Positions 30,172 to 39,085 of a DNA stretch of 41,070 bases are shown here, piece by piece. Origin of the DNA: Gammaproteobacteria bacterium (lineage in GTDB: Bacteria > Pseudomonadota > Gammaproteobacteria > Steroidobacterales > Steroidobacteraceae); assembly GCA_013289615.1 (NCBI GenBank), contig JABCZO010000035.1, positions 1 through 41,070 on the forward strand, read 5' to 3'. The translations under genes were made by a program, and so were the position numbers. Position 1 is the first letter of the stretch. Every line of letters starts with the position of its first letter. The notes below the pieces were generated by a model. The model ran no database searches. It had not been told where the DNA came from and saw only the letters and a program-made list of their open reading frames with translations.

Positions 30172-30234
30172 AGAATCGCGCACTGGCGACGGCCTGTCGC
30201 GCCTGGAAGTGGATGCTCACCGGCTCCATGGCCT

Positions 30235-31119
30235 TCAGCGCACCGAACCGCCAAAGCGCATCGACAGGTCGATGGCATCGATGTTCTTGGTCAGGGAGCC
30301 GACGGAAATGTAATCGACGCCGGTCGCCGCGATGGCCGCGAGTGACTCGAGCGTGACGCCGCCTGAAACCTCCAGCAGCGCCGGCCGCGGGTGCGCGCGA
30401 TTGAGGGCGACGGCGCGGCGCATGGTCGGGTGGTCGAAGTTGTCCAGCATCACGCGCTCGGCGCCCGCATCCAGTGCCTGGCGTAGCTGCTCGAGGTTCT
30501 CGACCTCGACTTCCACCGCCAGCGCGGGCGTGTTGCTGCGCGCCGCGCTGATGGCCGCGGCGATTGAGCCGGCCGCCGCGATGTGATTTTCCTTGATCAG
30601 CACCATGTCGTGCAGGCCGAGGCGGTGATTTTCGCCGCCGCCGCAGCGCACCGCGTATTTCTGCGCGCTGCGCAGGCCGGGAATGGTCTTGCGCGTATCG
30701 AGAACGCGGCAGCGCGTGCCCGCGAGCGCCTGGACGAAACGCTGCGTGACGGTAGCGGTCGCTGACAGCAGCTGCAGGAAATTCAGCGCGGTGCGCTCTC
30801 CGGTCAGTAGCGGGCGTGCCGGGCCGGTGAGCTCGCACAGAATCGAATCGGCCGGCACCGGCGCGCCTTCGGCGAAGCGCCAGTCGATCCGTATCAGCGG
30901 GTCGAGTTGGCGGAAGGTTGCATCGAACCACGGCGCCCCGCACAGCACCGCCGCTTCGCGGCACAGCACCTGGGCGTGCGCGTGTGCCGATGCGGGAATC
31001 AGGTCGGCCGAGACGTCGCCCGACCCGATGTCCTCGCGCAGTGCGCGCGACACCTGATCGGACAGGTCAGCGGGCAGCTGGTTCAGAACGGCAGCGGATG
31101 ATTGGAGGCACCCATGCAC
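30235..31119 (-). CDS. nadC: Nicotinate-nucleotide pyrophosphorylase (quinolinate phosphoribosyltransferase)
   Basis: Converts quinolinate and PRPP to nicotinate mononucleotide in de novo NAD synthesis. The 294 residues show REDIGSGDVSADLIP, the catalytic core text DTRKTIPGLRSAQKYAVRCGGGENHR-like block (seen as DTRKTIPGLR and KYAVRCGGG), LIKENHI, VEVEVENLEQL and LLEVSGGV. Start GTG 31119 lies 37 bp inside the end of the upstream membrane-protein gene and lacks a clear ribosome-binding site, so the exact start is uncertain. nadA and nadB are not near. Confidence 0.93.
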   Translation of the reverse strand: MHGCLQSSAAVLNQLPADLSDQVSRALREDIGSGDVSADLIPASAHAHAQVLCREAAVLCGAPWFDATFRQLDPLIRIDWRFAEGAPVPADSILCELTGPARPLLTGERTALNFLQLLSATATVTQRFVQALAGTRCRVLDTRKTIPGLRSAQKYAVRCGGGENHRLGLHDMVLIKENHIAAAGSIAAAISAARSNTPALAVEVEVENLEQLRQALDAGAERVMLDNFDHPTMRRAVALNRAHPRPALLEVSGGVTLESLAAIAATGVDYISVGSLTKNIDAIDLSMRFGGSVR

Positions 31120-31697
31120 AGCAGCAACGGAATCGACAGCACGAAGTTGATCCGGGAGGCCAGCGCCGCGGTCTTGCGCGCTTTGGCCTTCTCCTCATCG
31201 CTGGCCGGTACGATGCCGAGAATCCTCTTCTGGTTCGGCCAGATGAATACCCAGACATTGAAGGCCATGATGGTGCCGAGCCAGGCGCCGATACCGATGG
31301 TCATGCCGTAACAATTGCCGGCGGAACAATCCCGGCCCAAATGGCCCAGGGTGATCGCATCGAGGAAGGTGTTGGCGCGTATTAGATACCAGACGCCCGT
31401 CAGCCACGTGACCACCGCCGACCAGCGGAACCACAGCAGGGCGCGTGGAGCGATGTATTTGCTGACACCGGCGCCCCCCGGACCGCCCTTGTCGGCCGCC
31501 GCCGCAGCGAGCCCGGGCGTCTGCACGACATTGAAGTAGTACAGCAATCCGATCCACATGACCCCGGCAAGGATATGAATCCAGACGGCCAGCCCCAGTT
31601 CCGCAATTGCAAATCCTCGCGAAATGGCCACGGCGATGATCACGGCCAGGATGACGCCGATGAGGATGGCGCCACGCACGGAATTGAGGGGATTCAT
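31083..31697 (-). CDS. PuuD-like (urate oxidase N-terminal domain) membrane protein
   Basis: A 204-residue inner-membrane protein with about four to five spans, matching the membrane domain of the cytochrome-linked urate hydroxylase PuuD: WIHILAGVMWIGLLYYFNVVQTP and GTIMAFNVWVFIWPNQKRILG. The C-terminal cytochrome c domain of true PuuD is missing. Stand-alone versions are widespread in proteobacteria and their reaction is unproven. ATG 31697 with GAGGT upstream is preferred over a longer frame to 31790. Overlaps the nadC start, so the two may be co-transcribed. Confidence 0.7.
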   Translation of the reverse strand: MNPLNSVRGAILIGVILAVIIAVAISRGFAIAELGLAVWIHILAGVMWIGLLYYFNVVQTPGLAAAAADKGGPGGAGVSKYIAPRALLWFRWSAVVTWLTGVWYLIRANTFLDAITLGHLGRDCSAGNCYGMTIGIGAWLGTIMAFNVWVFIWPNQKRILGIVPASDEEKAKARKTAALASRINFVLSIPLLLCMGASNHPLPF

Positions 31698-31750
31698 GTA
31701 GACCTCGCTTAAGTTGTTGTTCTGCTTGACCGGTGCAGCAAAAATGCGGT

Positions 31751-31779
31751 TTGAAGAATAGGCCAGCGCCCCCCATAAT
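31751..31779 (+). promoter_or_regulatory. Sigma70-type promoter of grxD
   Basis: TTGAAG (31751-31756) and CATAAT (31774-31779) are spaced by exactly 17 bp, with the ATG of grxD 31 bp downstream of the -10. Confidence 0.55.
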
Positions 31780-31810
31780 TCAACGTACACGTCATGGCAG
31801 GTGAATTAAG

Positions 31811-32143
31811 ATGGATGTTAACGATCGGATCCGCAAGGAACTCGCGACCGCGCCGGTGGTGCTGTTCATGAAAGGCAACCCCGACTTTCCGCAGTGCGGC
31901 TTTTCGGCCCAGGCGGTCTCAGCGCTGCGCAACCTCGGCGCCCAATTTCATTACGTCAATATCTTCGACGACCCGGAATTGCGCGAGGCGCTCAAGCGGC
32001 ACTCGAACTGGCCGACCTACCCGCAGCTGTACGTCAAGGGCGAGCTGATTGGCGGCTGCGATATCGCGCTCGAGATGTATCGCAATGGGGAGCTCAAGCA
32101 GCTGTTGCAGGAGGCGGGCGTGGTCGCGGCGGTACCGGCCTGA
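31811..32143 (+). CDS. grxD: Monothiol glutaredoxin (CGFS type)
   Basis: Class II glutaredoxin that carries and transfers [2Fe-2S] clusters with glutathione. The 110 residues contain VVLFMKGNPDFPQCGFSAQA with the single active-site Cys of CGFS, the cis-Pro region NWPTYPQLYV and the glutathione-binding GGCDIALEMY. The motif before CGFS is KGNPDFPQ rather than the usual KGTPxFPx. A good promoter lies upstream; the gene is monocistronic between a divergent and a convergent neighbour. Confidence 0.96.
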   Translation: MDVNDRIRKELATAPVVLFMKGNPDFPQCGFSAQAVSALRNLGAQFHYVNIFDDPELREALKRHSNWPTYPQLYVKGELIGGCDIALEMYRNGELKQLLQEAGVVAAVPA

Positions 32144-32145
32144 AC

Positions 32146-32171
32146 TGCGCGCTTGCCGGCGAGGTCGCGCA
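32146..32171. terminator. Candidate bidirectional hairpin between grxD and the convergent gene
   Basis: TGCGCG (32146-32151) pairs with CGCGCA (32166-32171); the inner segments CTTGCC and GGCGAG are also complementary. The structure sits in the 34-bp space between two convergent genes. No strong U tract. Confidence 0.3.
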
Positions 32172-32177
32172 AAGCCG

Positions 32178-32840
32178 TCAGGCGTCGGGCTGGCGCAGCG
32201 GAGCGGCCAGGTAGCAGCCGAACTCCCTGGCGAAATCCACCGAAACACGCGCGTGGACGCGGCCCTGGCGATCCAGAAACTCAGCATGGTCCTGCAGCGG
32301 TACGAACGCCCCATGCCACACGTTCGGATGGATATACGGGCCGTGGCTACCGTCGCACCAGAACGTGACGAAGCGCTCCGGCGTGACGTCATCACCCGGC
32401 AGCGCCAGCGGCACCACGAAGCTCTGGCCGCGCATCGGATAGACGAGTTGTCCGCCATCGGGATGATAATTGGCGCGCCAGATCAAGGCGCGCTTGCGCC
32501 GGGTCGCGGCACCGCTGGTCGTCGCCTCTTCCGGCCAGTTGCTCCAACCGAATAGGTAGCTGTCTCCCACCGCATTATTGCGCGCATACAGCGTCTCGCC
32601 CTTCCACCAGAATTCGAATACACCTTCCGTGACACCGCCCTGATCGCCGGAATTCGTGTCGATCGGCCGCCAACCGCGCGCCGGCCAGCGCACGATCTCG
32701 ATCGGATAGGCATGCGGGTCGTCCACCAGGCAGCCGTAGCCCAGCAGGCTATCCCTGGTGGCAACTACCAGGGGTGTCTCGTACAGGCGCCGCACCCCGA
32801 TCGTCGGCAGGTGCGAGATTCCTCCCAGATCAAAATCCAT
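32178..32840 (-). CDS. Ureidoglycolate lyase-family protein (AllA-like)
   Basis: A 220-residue protein whose C-terminal two thirds match the ureidoglycolate lyase family: GGQLVYPMRGQSFVVPLAL, RFVTFWCDGSHGPYIHPNVWHG (compare the AllA text around NGEQGVNYHRNVWHH) and a final VSVDFAREFG. AllA releases urea and glyoxylate from ureidoglycolate at the end of allantoin breakdown. This protein is about 50 residues longer than AllA, with extra text in the N-terminal half, so the substrate may differ. AGGGG precedes the ATG. No other allantoin genes are adjacent, though a PuuD-like gene is 0.5 kb away. Confidence 0.7.
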   Translation of the reverse strand: MDFDLGGISHLPTIGVRRLYETPLVVATRDSLLGYGCLVDDPHAYPIEIVRWPARGWRPIDTNSGDQGGVTEGVFEFWWKGETLYARNNAVGDSYLFGWSNWPEEATTSGAATRRKRALIWRANYHPDGGQLVYPMRGQSFVVPLALPGDDVTPERFVTFWCDGSHGPYIHPNVWHGAFVPLQDHAEFLDRQGRVHARVSVDFAREFGCYLAAPLRQPDA

Positions 32841-32924
32841 GTGCCCCTGCCCCTCGATCGATGCGCGTCAATGACTCTACATGCCTGGCATCCGGCGCGA
32901 AAGTTTGCGCTGACCGCAGCACCG

Positions 32925-33689
32925 CTACGCTAGCCCGTCCGGGCCGGGCTCATCCTCCGGATCCGGGGGCGATGCGGCAAGTTCCTGCCAGCCCAGCTGG
33001 CGCGCCCGCTGTTCGGCGCGTGCGTAGCTGTCGGCGAGCTCGTTGCAGATGACGCAGAACAGGTCCGCGGTGCGCTCGGCGTCGTAAGTGGCCGAGTGCG
33101 CCGAAGACTTGTCCCAGGCAAGGCCTGCGACCGTTACGGCTTTAGCCAATACCGTCTGGCCGAGCGCTGCGCCCGCCAGTGTCGCGGTATCGAAGCACGA
33201 AAATGGATGGAACGGATTGCGCTTGATGCCGGTGCGCGTTACTGCGGCATTCAGGAACGCGAGATCGAAGGCAGCGTTGTGGCCGACCAGCACGGCGCGC
33301 CGGCAGCCGTGGCTGCGAATTGCCGCTCGCACCGCACGGAAGATCCGGTGCAGCGCGTCGTTCTCATCGATCGCCGGACGCAGCGGATGCCACGGATCAA
33401 TCCTGTTGACCAGCAGCGAGGCCGGATCGAGGCGCGAGTTCTCGAACGGGCGCACATGATAGGAGTGCGTTTCGCCGCGATACAGACGGCCGGCCGGATC
33501 GATGGCGATCAGGACCGCGGCGATTTGTAACAGCGCGTCGGTCCCAGGCTGAAAACCGCCGGTCTCGACATCGACCACCACCGGCAGGAAGCCCCGAAAG
33601 CGCCGCACCATCAGGGGTGGGGCTGCGACCGTGGCAGCCGCGGCGGCGGCGGCGACGATGACGACTTCCGGCGGCGGCGTGTCGCTCAC
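32925..33689 (-). CDS. rnt: RNase T-like 3'-5' exoribonuclease
   Basis: DEDD-family exonuclease that trims tRNA and other stable RNA 3' ends. From GTG 33689, which overlaps the pyrC stop (GTGA), there are 254 residues, about 40 more than E. coli RNase T. The extra N-terminus is a low-complexity Ala run ([16 protein letters not shown]). Catalytic motifs are [25 protein letters not shown] and [16 protein letters not shown], and the RNase T-typical [25 protein letters not shown] is present. A start at the ATG for MVRRFRG would remove the Ala run and give a near-standard length. Confidence 0.9.
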   Translation of the reverse strand: MSDTPPPEVVIVAAAAAAATVAAPPLMVRRFRGFLPVVVDVETGGFQPGTDALLQIAAVLIAIDPAGRLYRGETHSYHVRPFENSRLDPASLLVNRIDPWHPLRPAIDENDALHRIFRAVRAAIRSHGCRRAVLVGHNAAFDLAFLNAAVTRTGIKRNPFHPFSCFDTATLAGAALGQTVLAKAVTVAGLAWDKSSAHSATYDAERTADLFCVICNELADSYARAEQRARQLGWQELAASPPDPEDEPGPDGLA

Positions 33690-34732
33690 GCCGGCGCACC
33701 CAGCAGGCGCCAGGCGATGGCCTCGCCGGCGCGCAGCGGCACCAGCTGACCATCGCCGAATGGATAGCTGGCCGGCGGCGACCACGGCTCGCGCAGCAGC
33801 GTGATTTCATCCTGGTTGCGCGGCAGGCGGTAGAAATCGGCGCCGTACTCGGAGGCAAACCCCTGCAATCGCGGCAGAATGCCCTCGGCCTCGAAGATCT
33901 CGGCGTACAACTCGATCCCGGCATGAGCCGAGAAGATGCCGGCGCAGCCGCAGGCGGACTCCTTGGCGGCACGCGCGTGCGGGGCGCTGTCGGTGCCAAG
34001 GAAGAAGCGTGCATCGCCGCAGGCAAGCGCTTCCAGCAGCGCACGCCGGTCGGCTTCGGTCTTGAGCACCGGCAGGCAGTACAGATGCGGGTGCAGGCCA
34101 CCGGCGAACAGGGCATTGCGGTTGTGCAGCAGGTGTTGCGGCGTGACCGTCGCGGCGATCCCGCGCCGTGCGGCGCGCACGAACTCGACCGCGGCGCGCG
34201 TGGTCACATGCTCGAACACGATGCGCAGCCCCGGCCAGCGCTCGGCGAGCGGTGCCAGCACGCGGTCGATGAACCGGGCCTCGCGTTCGAACACGTCGAC
34301 CTCCCCGTCGGTAAGCTCGCCGTGCACCAGCAACGGCAGGTCGAGCGCCGTCATGGCCGCCAGCGCCGGCCCGAGGCGTCCAACGTCGGTGACGCCGGCT
34401 TCGGCATGGGTGGTCGCGCCGGCCGGATAGAGCTTGCAGCCGAAGATCGCGCCGCTGGCATGGGCGCGCTCGATCTCGGCGCTGCTGGTGTGATCGGTCA
34501 GGTACAGCGTCATCAGCGGTTGAAAGCTGGCGCCGGGGGGCAGTGCCGCCAGGATGCGTTCGCGGTAGGCGAGCGCCAGCGCGGTGGTGGTGATCGGCGG
34601 CGCAAGGTTGGGCATCACAATCGCGCGCGCAAAGCGCAGCGCAGTGAACGGCAGCACCGCGCGCAGCGCGGCGCCATCGCGCAGATGCAGGTGCCAGTCG
34701 TCGGGCCGGCGCAGCCGCAGCTGATCGGTCAC
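33686..34732 (-). CDS. pyrC: Dihydroorotase (class II)
   Basis: Cyclises carbamoyl aspartate to dihydroorotate in pyrimidine synthesis; a binuclear zinc enzyme. The 348 residues contain [10 protein letters not shown] (two zinc His), the carboxylated Lys in [34 protein letters not shown] and the catalytic Asp in [15 protein letters not shown]. Start GTG 34732 overlaps the stop of the upstream peptidase gene; rnt follows with another GTGA overlap. Three minus-strand genes thus form one coupled run. Confidence 0.97.
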   Translation of the reverse strand: MTDQLRLRRPDDWHLHLRDGAALRAVLPFTALRFARAIVMPNLAPPITTTALALAYRERILAALPPGASFQPLMTLYLTDHTSSAEIERAHASGAIFGCKLYPAGATTHAEAGVTDVGRLGPALAAMTALDLPLLVHGELTDGEVDVFEREARFIDRVLAPLAERWPGLRIVFEHVTTRAAVEFVRAARRGIAATVTPQHLLHNRNALFAGGLHPHLYCLPVLKTEADRRALLEALACGDARFFLGTDSAPHARAAKESACGCAGIFSAHAGIELYAEIFEAEGILPRLQGFASEYGADFYRLPRNQDEITLLREPWSPPASYPFGDGQLVPLRAGEAIAWRLLGAPA

Positions 34733-36243
34733 GTCTTCACGCGCTGGTGCAGCTTCTGCCCCAGCAGCAGCTCGAGCGTGAAGCGCACGCCGAAGCCGGT
34801 GATCTCGGAGCCGACGTGCGCCAGGCCGCCGCGGCGCGTGGCCGACGACAGGTCGACATGGACCCAGGGGTTATCGTCGCCGATGAAGCGTTTCAGGAAT
34901 CGCGCCGCGAGGATGTGATCGCCCTTGCCATCGACGCTGCACTGCATGATGTCGGCCACCGGACTGTCGAGGTCACTGTCGAAGTCCTCGTCGAGCGGAA
35001 AATTCCATACGCGCTCGCCGCTGGCGGCGCCGGCGGCAACCAGCGCGCCGGCGAGCTGCGCGCGATTGGTGAAGACGCCGCTGTAGCGCTCGGTCAGCGC
35101 ATGCACACAGGCGCCGGTGAGGGTGGCGAAATCGATGGTCAGGCGCGGCCGCGTGCGTGCGGCCAGCGCCAGCGTGTCAGCCAGCACCATGCGGCCTTCG
35201 GCGTCGCTGTGAATGACCTGGATCGTGACGCCATTGCTGGCGCGCACCACTTCCTGCGGCCGGTAGGCATTCGGGCCGATGTTGTTCTCGCTGATCGCGA
35301 GCCACGCATCGACATTCATCGGCGCCCGCAGCTCCGCCAGCGCGACCAGCGTGGCCACGGCGACGGCGCTGCCAGACATGTCGATGTGCATGTCGAGCAT
35401 CGAGCGGTGCGTCTTGAGGTTGATGCCGCCGGTGTCGAACAGGATGCCCTTGCCTACCAGCGCAACGTCGGGCGAGCGGCCACGCTGCCGGCTGCCCGTC
35501 TTCCGGCCGCGCCAGCGCAGGTGTGCGATGCCGGCGGTGCGCGTGGCGTTGGCGCGCGCCACGGCCAGGAAGGCGCCGGCACCCAGCCGCTGCAGTTGTG
35601 CCTGCGAGTACCATCTGAGGCTCAGGCGATGGCGGCGAGACAGCTCGAGCAGCGCTCGCCGGTAGGCGCCGGCATCGAGTTTATTGGGTGGCATGGCCGT
35701 CAGCGCCCGTACCAGGTTGCCGGCGCGGGCGCTGGCGGCGATTCGATCGGCATCCAGCGCCGGGGCGGCATAGAGTTCGATCGCCTTCAGGCGCCACGCG
35801 TTGCTGCGCCGGCTGCGGTACACCGGCAATGCGAAGCTCTCGGTCCAGGCCGCGGTCAGCAATGCTTCATACCAGAGCGCCGCGTCGGGCGCCGCGCCGT
35901 TGACGAGCAATCCCAGCAGCCCGGGTTTGCGCGCGGCGAGTTCACGCAGCAGTTTGCCGGCCAGGCTCAGGCGCTCGAAGCTGCTGGCGCCGGCCTTGAC
36001 ATAGGCCAGCTGTGCAACGGTCTGACGTGCATTGGCCAGAGTGGTGCTGCGCGAGCTCAACGGCCCGGGCTTATCGCGCCGCTGCAGTGCCTGCCAGCGG
36101 GCCGCTTCGGGCAGGCGCCGCAGGAATGCAGCGTCATCGGGCACCGTCAGCACCACCAGTGCATCCAGAGCGGCGGCCCGGCGCCCATTGGGCAGCGTTC
36201 GCCGCCGCCGCAGCACCGCCAGGGTGCAGTCGGGCAGCGTCAT
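34729..36243 (-). CDS. M17 leucyl aminopeptidase-family peptidase
   Basis: Cytosolic di-metal aminopeptidase family. The 504 residues have the M17 metal-site text VGKGILFDTGGINLKTH, DMHIDMSGSAV and HSDAEGRMVLADTL (family signature NTDAEGRL, with the first two residues changed), followed by IDFATLTGACVHAL. The N-terminal 170 residues are divergent and Arg/Ala-rich, as in the more distant PepA-like branch. All residues expected for metal binding appear present, so it is probably active. First gene of the run with pyrC and rnt. Confidence 0.9.
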   Translation of the reverse strand: MTLPDCTLAVLRRRRTLPNGRRAAALDALVVLTVPDDAAFLRRLPEAARWQALQRRDKPGPLSSRSTTLANARQTVAQLAYVKAGASSFERLSLAGKLLRELAARKPGLLGLLVNGAAPDAALWYEALLTAAWTESFALPVYRSRRSNAWRLKAIELYAAPALDADRIAASARAGNLVRALTAMPPNKLDAGAYRRALLELSRRHRLSLRWYSQAQLQRLGAGAFLAVARANATRTAGIAHLRWRGRKTGSRQRGRSPDVALVGKGILFDTGGINLKTHRSMLDMHIDMSGSAVAVATLVALAELRAPMNVDAWLAISENNIGPNAYRPQEVVRASNGVTIQVIHSDAEGRMVLADTLALAARTRPRLTIDFATLTGACVHALTERYSGVFTNRAQLAGALVAAGAASGERVWNFPLDEDFDSDLDSPVADIMQCSVDGKGDHILAARFLKRFIGDDNPWVHVDLSSATRRGGLAHVGSEITGFGVRFTLELLLGQKLHQRVKT

Positions 36244-36388
36244 TTCAGACGGTCTCCATCGACCGCCGCGATTGCTTGACCATGCTAATTAAAACTCGGA
36301 TCATGCCGGCCGCCCAAGACGGCGCCGGTGCGCCTGCGCGATCCTAACACAGCGTCGCGGGAAGCCTTTTAGCACTAGAATCGTATTC
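36244..36388. promoter_or_regulatory. Divergent promoter region of the peptidase gene and aceE
   Basis: A 145-bp gap with an AT-rich patch (36282-36296) that may serve the minus-strand gene. TAGAAT at 36376-36381 lies seven bases before the aceE ATG and would start transcription at the start codon; no Shine-Dalgarno is seen. The identical CTAGAATCG precedes prfB. Confidence 0.4.
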
Positions 36389-39067
36389 ATGAACGACGTC
36401 ACACCCCCCCAGGACGTGAAAGCGTCCCAGGATCCGGATCCGGTCGAGACGCGGGAATGGCTGGAATCGATCGACTCGGTGCTGCGTGCCGAAGGCCCCG
36501 AGCGCGCGCACTTCCTGATCGAGCGGCTGATCGACCGCGCCCGGCGTTCCGGCGCCTATCTGCCGTATCGGCCCAATACCGCGTACGTCAATACTATCTC
36601 GGTCGGCCAGCAACCGGAGTATCCGGGCGATCGCGCGCTCGAGCGACGCATCGAAGCGTATATCCGCTGGAACGCAATCGCGATGGTGGTGCGGGCCAAT
36701 CGCAAGTCCTCGGAGTACGGTGGCCATCTGGCCAGCTATGCCTCGTCGGCAACGTTATATGAAGTGGGGTTCAATCATTTCTGGCGTGCACCGGGGGACA
36801 AGCATCCCGGCGACCTGGTGTACATCCAGGGGCATTCATCGCCGGGCGTCTACGCGCGCGCCTATCTGGAAGGCCGACTGAGCGACGAGCAGCTGGCTCA
36901 TTTTCGCCAGGAGGTCGGTGGGCGGGGCCTGAGTTCCTATCCGCACCCGTGGCTGATGCCGGACTTCTGGCAGTTCCCGACCGTCTCGATGGGCCTGGGG
37001 CCGATGATGGCGATCTACCAGGCAAGATTCATTCGTTACCTGGAAAACCGCGGCCTGGTCGCCCCTTCGGATCGCAAGGTGTGGGCATTCTGCGGCGACG
37101 GCGAAATGGATGAGCCCGAGTCGATGGGCGCGCTAACGATGCCGGTGCGCGAAGGCCTCGATAACCTGATTTTCGTCGTCAACTGCAACCTGCAGCGCCT
37201 GGATGGTCCGGTGCGCGGCAATGGCAAGATCATCCAGGAGCTTGAGGCGGCATTTCTTGGCGCGGGCTGGAACGTGATCAAGGTGATCTGGGGGTCGCGC
37301 TGGGACCCGCTGCTGGCGCGTGATACCCGCGGCATCCTGCAGCGCGTGATGGAAGACTGTGTCGACGGCGAGTACCAGAATTTCAAGGCCAAGGGCGGCG
37401 CCTACACCCGCGAGCACTTCTTTGGCAAGAATCCGGCGCTGAAGGAAATGGTGGCCAATATGTCCGACGAGGACATCTGGCGGCTGAATCGCGGCGGTCA
37501 CGACGCGCTCAAGGTTTTCGCCGCCTATCAGGCGGCCGTCAACACCAAGGGTCCACCCACCGTGATCCTGGCCAAGACGGTCAAGGGATTTGGGTTGGGC
37601 AAGGTCGCCGAAGGGCAGATGGTCGCGCACCAGCAGAAGAAACTTGATCTCGCTGCGGTGCGCGAGCTGCGCGATCGCTTCAACATTCCGGTGTCGGATC
37701 AGGATCTGGAGGATCTGCCGTTCCGCAAGCCGGGGCAGGATAGCGATGAAATGCGCTATCTGCAGACGCACCGCACCCGGCTGGGCGGCTACCTGCCGGT
37801 GCGCAAGCCGACCGCGCCGCCGTTGACGGTGCCGTCGCTCGAGGCCTTCAAATCGATCCTGGAGGGTACCGAGCGCGAGATCTCGACCACGATGGCGTTC
37901 GTGCGCATCCTCACCGTGCTGCTCAAGGACAAGGGCATCGGCAAACACATCGTGCCGATCGTTCCGGATGAGGCGCGTACCTTCGGTATGGAGGGTCTGT
38001 TTCGCCAGATCGGTATCTACTCGGCGGTCGGACAGCTCTACACGCCGGTAGACGCCGAGACGCTGATGTCGTATCGAGAGGATCGCAAGGGACAGATGCT
38101 AGAGGAAGGGATCAACGAGGCCGGTTCGACCTGTTCATGGATTGCGGCGGCGACCTCGTACGCCAATCACGGCATCGGCATGGTGCCGTTCTATATCTAT
38201 TACTCGATGTTCGGCTTCCAGCGTGTCGGCGATTTCATCTGGGCGGCCGGCGACATGCGTTCGCGCGGCTTTCTGGTGGGGGCGACGGCGGGACGTACCA
38301 CGCTGGCCGGCGAAGGCCTGCAGCACCAGGATGGCCACAGCCAGCTTGTGGCAACCACGATACCGAACTGCCGCGCCTACGATCCGACCTTTGCCTATGA
38401 GCTCGCCGTCATCATCCAGGATGGCATGCAGCGCATGTATGCGCAGAATGAAAGCGTGTTCTATTACATATCGGTGATGAACGAGAACTACGCGCAGCCG
38501 GCGCTGCCCGCGGGCGCGGAAGCAGGCATCGTCAAGGGTGGCTACCTGCTGAAGAGCGGCGGGCGCGGCAAGCTGCGTGCGACGCTGCTGGGCAGCGGCA
38601 CCATCCTGCGCGAGTGCATCGCCGCGGCCGAGCTGCTCGAGAAGCAATTCGGTGTCATGGCCGACCTATTCTCGATCACCAGCTTCAGCGAGCTGCGTCG
38701 CGAAGCGCTCGAATGCGAGCGCTGGAACCTGCTGCATCCGGCCGACGCGCCGCGCGTGCCTTATGTGCAGACGCTGCTCGACGGGCGCGACGGAGCGCTG
38801 GTAGCCGCGACCGACTACGTGCGCGGTGTGCCGGATCAGATCCGCTCGTGGGTGTCGCAGCCGTACCTGACGCTCGGCACGGACGGCTTCGGGCGCAGCG
38901 ACGCGCGGGCGGAGTTACGTCAGCATTTCGAAGTCGATCGGAACTTCATCGCACTGGCGGCGCTCAAGTCGCTCGCGGATGCCAAGCGGATCGATCGCAA
39001 GACCGTGGTCGATGCGGTGGCAGCACTCGGCATCGATGCCAACAAGGCCGATCCTCTCAACAGCTGA
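36389..39067 (+). CDS. aceE: Pyruvate dehydrogenase E1 component (homodimeric)
   Basis: Thiamine-diphosphate-dependent decarboxylation of pyruvate and reductive acetylation of E2. The 892 residues match the large single-chain E1 (E. coli 887). Seen: RRSGAYLPYRPNTAYVNTI near the N-terminus, YIQGHSSPGVYARAYLEGRL, the ThDP/Mg motif GDGEMDEPESMGAL ending in VVNCNLQRLDGPVRGN, and the C-terminal NENYAQPALP. First gene of the aceE-aceF-lpd operon; aceF starts 18 bp after the stop. Confidence 0.98.
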   Translation: MNDVTPPQDVKASQDPDPVETREWLESIDSVLRAEGPERAHFLIERLIDRARRSGAYLPYRPNTAYVNTISVGQQPEYPGDRALERRIEAYIRWNAIAMVVRANRKSSEYGGHLASYASSATLYEVGFNHFWRAPGDKHPGDLVYIQGHSSPGVYARAYLEGRLSDEQLAHFRQEVGGRGLSSYPHPWLMPDFWQFPTVSMGLGPMMAIYQARFIRYLENRGLVAPSDRKVWAFCGDGEMDEPESMGALTMPVREGLDNLIFVVNCNLQRLDGPVRGNGKIIQELEAAFLGAGWNVIKVIWGSRWDPLLARDTRGILQRVMEDCVDGEYQNFKAKGGAYTREHFFGKNPALKEMVANMSDEDIWRLNRGGHDALKVFAAYQAAVNTKGPPTVILAKTVKGFGLGKVAEGQMVAHQQKKLDLAAVRELRDRFNIPVSDQDLEDLPFRKPGQDSDEMRYLQTHRTRLGGYLPVRKPTAPPLTVPSLEAFKSILEGTEREISTTMAFVRILTVLLKDKGIGKHIVPIVPDEARTFGMEGLFRQIGIYSAVGQLYTPVDAETLMSYREDRKGQMLEEGINEAGSTCSWIAAATSYANHGIGMVPFYIYYSMFGFQRVGDFIWAAGDMRSRGFLVGATAGRTTLAGEGLQHQDGHSQLVATTIPNCRAYDPTFAYELAVIIQDGMQRMYAQNESVFYYISVMNENYAQPALPAGAEAGIVKGGYLLKSGGRGKLRATLLGSGTILRECIAAAELLEKQFGVMADLFSITSFSELRREALECERWNLLHPADAPRVPYVQTLLDGRDGALVAATDYVRGVPDQIRSWVSQPYLTLGTDGFGRSDARAELRQHFEVDRNFIALAALKSLADAKRIDRKTVVDAVAALGIDANKADPLNS

Positions 39068-39085
39068 AGCTTCAAGGGGATCGCC

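Noticed and set aside
34747..36279. Plus-strand open frame of 510 codons antisense to the M17 peptidase
   Set aside because: The minus-strand frame has clear metal-site motifs and coupled starts; this frame is a GC-bias shadow.
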